Source of the DNA: Alloascoidea africana
Lineage: Eukaryota; Ascomycota; Alloascoideomycetes; Alloascoideales; Alloascoideaceae
Direction of reading: 5' to 3'
DNA: 64,000 nucleotides
NCBI GenBank assembly: GCA_030581615.1
Contig: JAKTTT010000025.1
Coordinates: 124,001 to 188,000 of the forward strand
The notes under the pieces are model-generated. The model was not told the origin of the DNA. It was given only the letters and a program-made list of their open reading frames with translations, and did not search any database. This document shows positions 12,501 to 21,166 of the stretch, piece after piece (the first letter of the stretch is position 1; each line of letters opens with the position of its first letter). The position numbers were made by a program, and so were the translations under genes.

Positions 12501-13147
12501 TGATAGTAACCTGTAGATTATCAATAATCTTTGATATAAAACTATCGGTGAAATTCTTATTCTCATCATTCGAGTCATCTGCAATCGTATCTGGCTGGTT
12601 TTTGGCAATCAATTCTAATTCAGCCAGCCGTTGAAGCTTCAATGCCTGTTTTCGCCGCTCCTCCTCTTCTTCATCATAAGGTTTGCTATCATCTTGAGGC
12701 TCGACTAATAAGTAAACATCTTCGATTAAGATCTGAATTGGTTTATTGCGAAGATTGGACCAAGGAATTTGTAAAGTGAGCTGTCCCAAATGGCCTGTAT
12801 GAACGTTGAGTGGCAATTCAAACTTGTCAAGTGCCTAGAGACAATAGGTGTTAATTATCAGTCTTGATTGCAGAGCATCAACTACTATACCTCTTTCTTA
12901 AGGGCAAGATTATGAAGTTTTGCATCACCATTCCAGATTCCTATATTCAGTTGCTTGGGATCGAAATTTTCAACCTATGATTGTGGTTAGAACAAAGCAT
13001 TGATTTTTCAAGAAACCTTGCTTTGGTATGACCATACATAAGCGCCCTAAGACATCAATGGTTAGTAAAAATGTTGTAATAAGCAGTTCAATCACCTGAA
13101 CTAACCAAAAACCTATTCAAAAGTGAAGCAACAACGCCTTCAAGCAT
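3501..13147 (-). CDS. VPS13: Vps13 bridge-like lipid transfer protein
   Basis: This is a giant tube-shaped lipid transporter acting at membrane contact sites (mitochondria, vacuole, endosome, prospore membrane). I place seven exons: complement(3501..3595, 3659..3812, 3867..3937, 3993..12834, 12891..12974, 13038..13046, 13106..13147), 3098 aa, close to S. cerevisiae Vps13 (3144). Exon 1 gives MLEGVVASLLNRFL, exon 2 only Gly-Ala-Tyr (9 nt), exon 3 VENFDPKQLNIGIWNGD, together the chorein N terminus. The middle holds VAB repeats with their invariant Asn (NQTGFRI, NDTKVPV, NTLPYDL, NRTGMDV, NSLTEDI, NFSDVEF). The C-terminal region has the PVGLFNNLSSG and amphipathic segments, then a PH-like domain (GQYWLKETNEGKF...) ending VETERKNFYNKIAIAVNRFN-Arg. 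All six introns (54-63 nt) have canonical donors and most have clear CTAAC branches. The family call is certain. Exon borders rest on splice signals and homology. Confidence 0.96.
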
Positions 13148-15685
13148 ATTGTTGAACGCGACTGTTGGTGAAAGAGATAGAAAATGTAACCACAGACATT
13201 ATGTGAGGAGGTGATGATATACCCGGCCAAAAGTACGAGGTTGCTAGGAGCGCCTACTGTCTAGAATTGACGTCACGAACCTGTACATTCACTCCCTTCT
13301 TTCTTGCTCTTGCTGCTCTTTCTAAAGTCAGCTTGTGTGCTCTGTTCCTGATAGGCAAAGCTATTTAAGTTGCAATTGGTAGGACATTTCACGCTGATAG
13401 GTCACTAGTGTGGAGGAGTTTGTCGCGAAGAATGGGCAATACCAGAAAGGGGCCAGTTTTCCAATGGTATAGCCATTGTATTGACAACTACAAGACTTGA
13501 ATAATCAGTTCCATAAACTCAATTCCGAAATGCGTTTTGTTTTCTATGCTTGAGTAGCATTGGCTCGGTGCTCGAATGGCCTTTATTGATACCAAAACAG
13601 GAGTGCTTCTGTGCGTTTGAACCAATTTGAGGACGCTTTTTGGAGAAAGTAGCATCAAAGCAACCAGTTAAGATGTCTAAATCGGCTCGGATGTCGTAGC
13701 ATGTAACAGGACGTTAATTCTTGAAACATTTTAAGATTTCCTACCTTAGTTAATCGGTCGGGAAACATTGAAGAGCCATTTGAATGTGCCTATTCAGGAT
13801 GATGTTCTATTTCTCTATCAAAAGATGCCTTCCCTTGACATCTATTCATTTTTTACCTTTTGAAGAACTTCAAACAGAGTACTAGTTCTCAATTCTCCTA
13901 TCAAGTAGCAATGAACTACGTAACATGGAAAAGGCAATTTGATAGACCAATGCTCTATAGACAGTAGATTTAGAAAAGTTGAATTCAGTGGACAACAAAA
14001 AACGCTTTCATGTAGCAGCCAGTCCCATAGGCAAGTGATTCCTTGGTTCTTAATACTTTGTGATACGAATGAACAGTCACAGGAAAAGGCTCGGCGATTC
14101 CTGTATTTTTGAGTTTAGAAGGACACAATACACGAATTCTAGCATGTTTATTCTACCACAGACAGAGATGAAAGTAAAGGTAAAAAATCAAACTCATACG
14201 AGAGATAGAGAAGATCTAGAGTCTGATGCTTCACAAAACTCATACTTTCAGGGGCCTGGATCCACACACTTCTCTTGTGGTAGAAGTAGAAACACATCAA
14301 ATAGTTTTAATCACAGTCAAATCCGGACTTTTGACCCCATTTACCAAAGCACATATTGAAATTCATCTTTTTTTGCCTCATTACCTACTCAAATCAGCTA
14401 ACCATAAACAATAGACCTATACTGACCAGAAGCGGCTTCTTTTCCAAATTGAAAATATGGCTTGTCCATCAATGTCATTCTAGTGTTAAAATGCTCTAGT
14501 TTCAGCAAAATGTCAATCGCTCTATTTTCTTTTGGGAGATGAAGAGCCCACTTAGAGGAAAAACCCTGGGAAACCAAAGCATGGTCATGTTTCAGAATTC
14601 TTTCCTGGTAACCTTCTCAAGGTTATATGTAGATAGATAGAACAAAGCGATCAAACAGTACAACAGACTATTAAAAACTACATTTCATAGTTATAAGGCC
14701 AAAACGCGTACTTTATGCTGTTTACTAATTTGATTGTTGCTAAACGCCACAGCTACAAAAAGATTGTGCTGATCAAAAATGCAGTTGCAAGGTTTGAAAA
14801 TCAGCACCTTGAAAGCTACTACTGTATGATGATGAGACACCCTTGTAGATAGATTTTCCACTAAATGAGATTCTTTGTTCCATCTCTAACAAAAATAAAT
14901 CGGATGTATCTAGTTGTTACACCAATAGGCAATTTTGTCAAGATCTCTATGGAATTTTTTCGCGCGACCCAACAGTGCTCAACTTTAAACATCACAAAGA
15001 ACTTTGATGATTTTCAACGCTTCGGGTATAAAAGCGGCCAAATTGTGGACATGCCTCATAAAACCGATCTAGAGTTTTGTAGAAAAACCGATTCACCTTA
15101 AATCTGAGACGTTGTGGATGGAAAAAGGGGAGTTTTTTTCTGTACGTGAAAAGTAAGACATTTAAACTTTTTTGGCGGATTCTGGACCCGAAGACCTATG
15201 CCGACAACCAGTCAACAAAGTTCCGTTCAAACTGTTGATGGCTGTCGGACATGATTTTTTCCCCCAAACGTTATTGCTGCTGCTTCATAAACACCCATTC
15301 ACCTTGTGTAGGGTAATCCTTGGTCAAGTCTTGATGTAGGATCATGGATCTCACTTGGTAGAAACTCGTTCAGCCAGTCAATGATCAAAATGCAGAGTCA
15401 TGATGAGACCGGGCAAATCCGGGGATTGTGTCCCTGAATATCAGGAAGCTTTTTAGGGCAGAAAAATGAGTAAAACTGAACACCCGTTATGCCAGGACAG
15501 GCCCACCAACATCTGCTTTTGAAAGGGAACCTACCTAGCAGATCATCGATGACCTTCTCCTAGGCCACTTATCACCGTTTCTTCTCTGGAGAAGTTTACA
15601 CTTGTCCCTGTCTCCATCTTTATCATCACCATCGTACTTTGAGTAAACGAGAGTTTGTCTACGGCATCTCTATTCATACATAGCT
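13148..15685. other. 2.5-kb divergent intergenic region between VPS13 and the PP1-like gene
   Basis: There is no convincing coding segment. Short frames (e.g. 14060-14359) lack any recognisable domain or conserved splice structure. It contains a CRE-type site (13268-13275) and a small perfect hairpin TAACCTT-CTC-AAGGTTA (14609-14625). No tRNA-like B box was seen. The length suggests long promoters on one or both sides. Confidence 0.5.
13268..13275. promoter_or_regulatory. CRE-type palindrome TGACGTCA upstream of VPS13
   Basis: A perfect TGACGTCA sits about 120 nt upstream of the VPS13 start codon. This is the consensus site for ATF/CREB-type bZIP proteins (Sko1/Aca1 in yeast). Its use here is inferred only from position. 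Confidence 0.35.
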
Positions 15686-16765
15686 ATGTCAGCAACTTCT
15701 TCCATCTCCAATAATGGAGCCATACAGCCCAGGAAGTCCATTCTGAAGCGGCAAGACCTCTCTGGAAGCAATCCGCAGGCCCACTCACCCAATCAGACAA
15801 ACCAGGACAGCCAATTTAACATAGACAGTGCGATCCAGCGATTGGTTGACGTAGGGTACAAAGCAGAAAGGACAAACACTTTGTGCTTGGAAACCTCTGA
15901 AATTGCTCTGTTATGCGACAGAGCTCGTGGGGTATTGCTGAGCCAGCCAACACTTTTGGAACTTGATACGCCTGTCAAGATTGTTGGAAGTTTGAATGGT
16001 CATTATTCAGATCTGATTCGGATTTTCTCAAGATGTGGGTTCCCAGCAGACTCAAACTATCTCTTTTTGGGCGGTTATGTGGGAGTACAAAAGCAATCGC
16101 TCGAAACCATCTTGTTGCTCCTGTGTTACAAAATCAAGTATCCTGAGAATTTCTTTTTGCTTCGAGGCAGTAAAGAATGTGCCCAAATCACTCGTTTATC
16201 TGGATTTTACGATGAATGCAAACAGAGATGCAATAGAGAAACATGGAAGCTGTTTGTCAACACTTTTAACGCACTCCCAATAGCCGCCGTGGTTGGATCC
16301 AAGATATTTTGCGTTCACGGTGGTCCATCTCCCTGTCTCAACTCCCTAGATGAAATTAAGAGAATACAGCGTCCAACAGCCGTTCCTGACTTTGGGCTTT
16401 TAACAGACCTTTTGTGGGCAGAGCCTGCAGATGCAGAGACTGAGATCGAATGGCAAGAGAACGAAAGAGGAGTTTCATACTCTTTCAACAATGTGGCCTT
16501 AAACAAGTTTCTTGAAAAATTTCAGTTTGATCTTGTATGTAGGAGTCATCAGGTCATTGAGACTGGATACGAGTTTTTCAACGATGGCACTCTTGTGACT
16601 TTGTTTAGTGCATCCAATTATTGTGGAGAGTTTAACAACCGGGCGGCTATCATGGGGGTAAGCGAGGAATCCCAACGCAGGTTTGAGCTGTTTGAACCTT
16701 TGGACTACATCCATCTGAAAGAGACTATGGATAATTCAAGAAGAGAGAGGCACAACATCATCTGA
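15686..16765 (+). CDS. PP1-family pseudophosphatase
   Basis: A 359-residue single-exon protein that aligns with the type-1 Ser/Thr phosphatase catalytic subunit (Glc7/PP1) from about residue 45 to 340. Shared blocks include SNYLFLG, YKIKYPENFFLLRG, GFYDEC, LPIAA, ERGVS, GYEFF and NYCGEF. The catalytic motifs are changed. GDxHG is GSLNG (101-105), GDYVDRG is GGYVGVQ (129-135) and GNHE is GSKE (161-164). So the residues equivalent to PP1 D64, H66, D92, D95, R96, N124 and H125 are lost. Only the two later metal histidines (H211, H288) and Arg261 remain. The LMC end of the RVxF-docking groove is replaced by SQR. The N-terminal 45 residues are polar (PRKSILKRQ). It cannot be a normal metallophosphatase. 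A scaffold or competitor role for PP1 partners is an inference. The frame is intact over its full length, so it is not a decayed gene. Confidence 0.85.
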   Translation: MSATSSISNNGAIQPRKSILKRQDLSGSNPQAHSPNQTNQDSQFNIDSAIQRLVDVGYKAERTNTLCLETSEIALLCDRARGVLLSQPTLLELDTPVKIVGSLNGHYSDLIRIFSRCGFPADSNYLFLGGYVGVQKQSLETILLLLCYKIKYPENFFLLRGSKECAQITRLSGFYDECKQRCNRETWKLFVNTFNALPIAAVVGSKIFCVHGGPSPCLNSLDEIKRIQRPTAVPDFGLLTDLLWAEPADAETEIEWQENERGVSYSFNNVALNKFLEKFQFDLVCRSHQVIETGYEFFNDGTLVTLFSASNYCGEFNNRAAIMGVSEESQRRFELFEPLDYIHLKETMDNSRRERHNII

Positions 16766-18587
16766 ATTTAGAGGAGGTATTGCCAAGTGCTGTTTTTCTG
16801 ATTTTTTAAAGATTCTTCTTATCTTTCTCTAGGATCTTTTGTTGGTTTTCCTAAGATGAATGTTCCAGTATAAAAAACTGGATGAAATAAGAATATAGTG
16901 TCTTCAATTAATTAACCAAATGAATATATAATTTCATTTATGAACAAGATAGATAATGTATTCCTGCAGAAATTTGTTCATTGCTCTTCTCATTTACTCC
17001 CTACTTGGTATAAACTTATGCCAAGGACATCTGTTTTATTTGAATGGATGTTGAGTAGTCTAGAGAGGATTCGTATGCCGAACAAAGTTTGTAGATTCTG
17101 TTGTTTTTTTAAGCCTTACTTTGCATGGAATAGCAAAAGTGGGGGGTTTCTTCGGGACACTAATTTATGGTTGAAAAGATTTATATGTCGACAAGCTACA
17201 TACAAACTACAGCATGGGCCAAACCAACTAGAGCTTCAAGCAACGACATAATCAACAAAATCACTAACTATTACTTTTGGAGAGAAACAAACATAGGGAA
17301 AACTAATTAAAGTGTGATGTTTAGATCTTTGCTATACTAGCCAATCTTAGGTTTGGTAAACAAAGGGCACTGTGTAGGTGAAATAGTTAAAGGTTGATTT
17401 TACAAGTTCGCACGTACTCTCTGTAACAGGCAGTAGAAAACGTTAGATCCCATAGTAAACGAAGCTAGAGAGTGTTGCTCCGAAATTGTCAACACAAACA
17501 AAACCAAAGCATGAAAGTCGGAAGCAATCCCCTTGCAGAGCGTCTTTGTTCTAGCATTTGTTTTTTTTTTCATGTTTCTTTCCTATTGACGAACGTGCCA
17601 AGACAGCAACAAACAAAAGTGGAGGTGCTAAAGTACAAGACCACCAGACCTGAAACAAAAACTACATGTTTTTTGGTTTTTTTACTTCACCAAGGGGGTG
17701 GTCTGGACAGTCTCAGGGGCAAAACGAGGATAATACGCTCTGTGTGCCCGTCAAACAGTAAAAAAAAATTTAGCAGCCTCAACATTGTTGTTGAACGGTC
17801 TGGATCTAGAGTCGGAGGTTCAAGATCTGTGAGAAGGCCGACCTCGTCCAGACCTTATTTCGAGCCTCCCGCGTCCCTCTTCCCCTTAAGCTTAATTAAA
17901 ACCGCGCAATAAAGTGTTAGTTGCCTATTCTTCATAGATCGCGCATAGAGTTCGGTCGTTTACACTTTTCACGGTTCGGCGCATATTAGGCGCTCTCAAA
18001 CAGAAACAGCCTCACTCGCTCAAACCAATGGCAACCAAACATCTCACGATTCAGCGACATGGAGCCGGTCTTGGTTTGTTACAAGGCCCAGCCAGCGTGC
18101 TAGGAATATGGCCCTGGCAGGAGAGAACGGCCGAGGGGGCGGGACACCGTGTCCTATTTTGGGCAGATACAAGATCCTCGTAAACGCACGAGCAGAGGTC
18201 GTAGTTACCCCTTGCGGAAAACGCGGCCGATTAAGCTTTTTCTCGGCCCCAGACACACACACCACTAGGATCGAGGATGAAACAGACATCCCAAACACTG
18301 GCTTCTCGGGGGCTTTTCTTCTCTTCTGTTCCTCCTTTTCTTCTTCTCTTTTCCCTCCCAACTCTCACTTCTGTTCGTTTCGACACGCATTCCTTTCTAG
18401 CAAATCCCTTTGACTAGTTCGTTGCATTCAAACAGATCCAGATCCAAGTTACAGTCACTCCTTTGATTATTACAACATTGTATCTCGTCGTCAACAAACA
18501 CTACGCGATCGTTTTCTTCGATTAGAACTACTCGAACCAGCATAAAAAATATATTCTTACAATTTCAAGCCGAATAGGTAAATCATC
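16766..18587. promoter_or_regulatory. 1.8-kb region upstream of the GH17 glucanase gene
   Basis: It holds the 3' flank of the PP1-like gene and a long promoter for the wall glucanase. Two stress-type AGGGG motifs lie at 17693-17697 and 17715-17719, and an AT-rich TATA-like stretch (AAAAAATATATTC) lies near 18545, just before the start codon. Open frames on both strands (e.g. 17472-17912, 18044-18413) show no domain or conserved features and look accidental. Confidence 0.45.
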
Positions 18588-19721
18588 ATGCGTTTTGCTT
18601 CAACTCTTACTGCTCTCACATTTGTGAGCTCCGTCTTTGCTGTTCCTTTACCTCACGACCATCAGCACAACCTTCACAAGCGTGCTGTCAAGACCGTTTA
18701 CGTCACAGTGGTGGCCGGTGCTGATGCTCCCCAGGCTACTGAACCTGCTGCTGCTCCTGCTCCTCCTCCAGTTGACAAGGCCATCGACTGGAGTGTCCCC
18801 TCTCCAGAGCCATCCTCCGAACCCGAGCCAGTTTCCGAGGAAAGCCCAAGCCCAAGCCCAGTGTCTCCTGAGCCCCAGCCTGCATCATCTTCGTCGTCCT
18901 CCTCTTCTTCCTCCGAGGGATCCGAGGGATCCGATACTGGACCAGTTGGCTCAGGTGGTGCCAAAGGTGTTACTTACTCTCCTTACACTTCCTCTGGCGG
19001 CTGTAAATCAGCATCCCAAGTTGCTTCCGATATTTCTAAACTCTCAGGCTTCAACTTGATCCGTCTCTACGGTGTTGACTGCAACCAAGTTGAGAACGTT
19101 TTGGCTGCCAAGTCTTCCAGCCAAAAGTTGTTTTTGGGAATTTTTGATGTTGGCAACATTGCATCTGGTGTTAGCACAATTGCCGACGCAGTCAAGGCCC
19201 ATGGATCATGGGACGATATTCATACTGTTTCTGTTGGTAACGAATTGGTCAATAATGGACAGGCATCTGTTCAACAGATTGGCCAGTACGTTGGTACAGC
19301 AAGATCAGCCTTGAGAGCCGCCGGTTACAATGGTCCTGTCGTTTCCGTTGACACCTTCATTGCCACCATCAACAACCCAGGTCTCTGTGATATTTCCGAT
19401 TACGTTGCTGTTAACGCCCACGCCTTTTTCGATGGCCATGTTGTTGCCGATAAAGCTGGTGACTGGGTTCTCCAACAAATCCAAAGAGTTTCCAGCACCT
19501 GTGGAGGAAAGAATGTGCTTATCACCGAAACTGGCTGGCCATCAAGTGGAGACTCGAACAACGAGTGTATTCCATCTCCTTCAAACCAAAAGGCTGCTAT
19601 TGATTCCATCAAAGCCACTGTTGGTGATGATGCTATTTTGTTCACAGCTTTCAACGACATGTGGAAAGCTCCTGGTGCCTTCCAGGCGGAACAATTCTGG
19701 GGATTCCTCGGCTCTGATTAA
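18588..19721 (+). CDS. SCW4/SCW10: Secreted GH17 cell-wall glucanase, SCW4/SCW10 (MP65) type
   Basis: A 377-residue wall protein of glycoside hydrolase family 17, thought to act on or remodel beta-1,3-glucan. Residues 1-18 form a signal peptide (cleavage after VFA). A Kex2-type Lys-Arg follows at 31-32. Residues about 50-125 are a Pro/Glu/Ser-rich linker with a poly-Ser run, and the GH17 barrel starts near GVTYSPYTSSGGCKSASQV (126). The acid/base Glu is E218 in SVGNELV and the nucleophile is E313 in LITETGWPSSG. Length and layout match S. cerevisiae Scw4/Scw10 and Candida Mp65. I cannot separate the two paralogues from sequence alone. Codon use is strongly biased toward TCC/GCC/GTT-type codons, as in highly expressed genes. 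No GPI tail is present. Confidence 0.92.
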   Translation: MRFASTLTALTFVSSVFAVPLPHDHQHNLHKRAVKTVYVTVVAGADAPQATEPAAAPAPPPVDKAIDWSVPSPEPSSEPEPVSEESPSPSPVSPEPQPASSSSSSSSSSEGSEGSDTGPVGSGGAKGVTYSPYTSSGGCKSASQVASDISKLSGFNLIRLYGVDCNQVENVLAAKSSSQKLFLGIFDVGNIASGVSTIADAVKAHGSWDDIHTVSVGNELVNNGQASVQQIGQYVGTARSALRAAGYNGPVVSVDTFIATINNPGLCDISDYVAVNAHAFFDGHVVADKAGDWVLQQIQRVSSTCGGKNVLITETGWPSSGDSNNECIPSPSNQKAAIDSIKATVGDDAILFTAFNDMWKAPGAFQAEQFWGFLGSD

Positions 19722-21166
19722 GGAAAAATGAGAATTGAGAAAAGAAAAAAAAAAACTCTTGTAAATTTTTGCTTATCATGGCATGAAAAAATCACACATG
19801 ACAATGGACACTTATTATTCTTTTTTCTGAGTCGGTACTTTTTTTATATTCCACCTTTTTTTTTAGGACGAAGACAGTTTTATGTTTTTTATTCTTGTCT
19901 ACATGTGTGTCGACTTTTGACGGTTTGCTAAACTATATGATAGGGCGTATATGTGAAGGCCAAGTAACGTGCTTTTTCTTTTTTTTTTTTTTTTTTTTTA
20001 GATACCTTTTTTTTTCGATCTGGTACATTGTCAGGTTTCTTTTTTGTTGGTTGAAAGAAAAACTCAATTGAAAACATGCTTTCATTTGATGACTTTTTTT
20101 TTGGTACAGAAACTTTGATGCCAGAGCGAGGATTTATATTCTTTTCTTTTCATTTTATAGCTAAACCGAATAAACCCACATTTAGAAGGATTTATGGGCG
20201 TAATTTGTAAGAAATGTTGCACAGATTAATGCTTTTCTCCACTGAGCACATATTTCCATATACATCTTCTTACAGTTTTTCCCACTGCATATGTTTGTCT
20301 CGAATGATAACTTTCTTCATATTACTCATAACTACACAAACGCGACAATGGAATTTCTTTTCCATTGGTGTGGCCTCAAAGATGTGATTACCATCAACAT
20401 GAATTGTCCTGCAATTCAACACAGTGTATGCACAAGTAGCCCCTTAAAATTGATCCTTTAGCATTTGTTGGATTATCCGAAGTCCAAACAGGAACTGGCA
20501 GATCTTTCTAATCTTGGTCTTGCCTCGTCTGTTGGACTCGTATTATTGGCACGAGCCAGGCAGTCCGGATTCCACAATCGAAGTAGCGGAATTTCTCCAG
20601 ATTCCTCCAGATGGAACCAAACAGTCTACGATCCTTCGCCATGGATTGATGTCTTTGTAGCGTAGCTCTCCACGGACCGGCACTCCAGCCAGCCGGCCTC
20701 TTCCAGAGGCTCTTCCAGAGGCTCTTCCAGAGCCCTCGCGATCAAGGCTCAGGCATTCCGGCAGCTCTTCTCCAGAAGAGCCCTGGGGAGAACCCAGCTG
20801 CCCGATTAAGCGCCAACATTTTGCATTTTGCCACCACCGCCCACGATCATCACTGGGAGATATCGGGATAAATGGCAGTCCTCTCCCAGCCGCTGGACTC
20901 TCACTCACCTTCTCCCGCTCCCTGTCTTCTCCGTGTGCTCTGTCCGGCCCTTCCTCGCCGCCGTGTCCCTGTGTTGCTCGCCAAACGCTTGCCAAACGCT
21001 CTGCTGACCGTCCTCTAGACGTCACCCTCCTCTGCTCTGTGTCTTCTTCACTTATCCTCAACATCCTCGCCGAAAACCAAACTGCTCAGCTCAATTAAAA
21101 CCCTCAACGTTCTCACTGTTTTCTTCTACAGTTGACAGAACACCAACCCTAACAAACCCCATCGCG
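19722..21166. other. Intergenic region before the transcription factor array
   Basis: The left half is AT-rich and includes a run of about 20 T residues near 19979-20000. The right half (about 20600-21060) turns GC-rich and holds the CTCTTCCAGAGG repeats. A 173-codon minus frame across this GC-rich part has no recognisable domain and is probably accidental. The last 100 bases are the leader of the first factor. Confidence 0.5.
20698..20733. repeat. Three 12-bp direct repeats CTCTTCCAGAGG
   Basis: Units at 20698-20709 and 20710-20721 are identical, and 20722-20733 differs at its last base. Each unit is itself partly palindromic (CTCT...AGAG). A related CTCTTCCAG array occurs at 63784-63837 upstream of a GAS gene. 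Confidence 0.8.

Noticed and set aside
14060-14359. 99-codon plus frame in the VPS13/PP1-like spacer
   Set aside because: No domain, a low-information composition and no supporting splice or homology signal.
14609-14625. Small perfect hairpin TAACCTT-CTC-AAGGTTA
   Set aside because: A 7-bp stem with a 3-base loop is too short and lacks context (no gene end or T-run). It is expected by chance in several kilobases.
15686-16765. PP1-like gene as a decayed pseudogene
   Set aside because: The frame is intact for 359 codons with well-kept core blocks, and the changes are concentrated in catalytic and docking residues rather than scattered as in a dead gene.
18044-18413. Overlapping frames on both strands upstream of the GH17 gene
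   Set aside because: They lie in the promoter and leader of the glucanase gene and show no protein-like conservation.
20543-21064. 173-codon minus-strand frame before the transcription factor array
   Set aside because: It lies in a GC-rich promoter island, has no domain, and is made partly of the CTCTTCCAG repeats. GC-rich DNA has few stops by chance.
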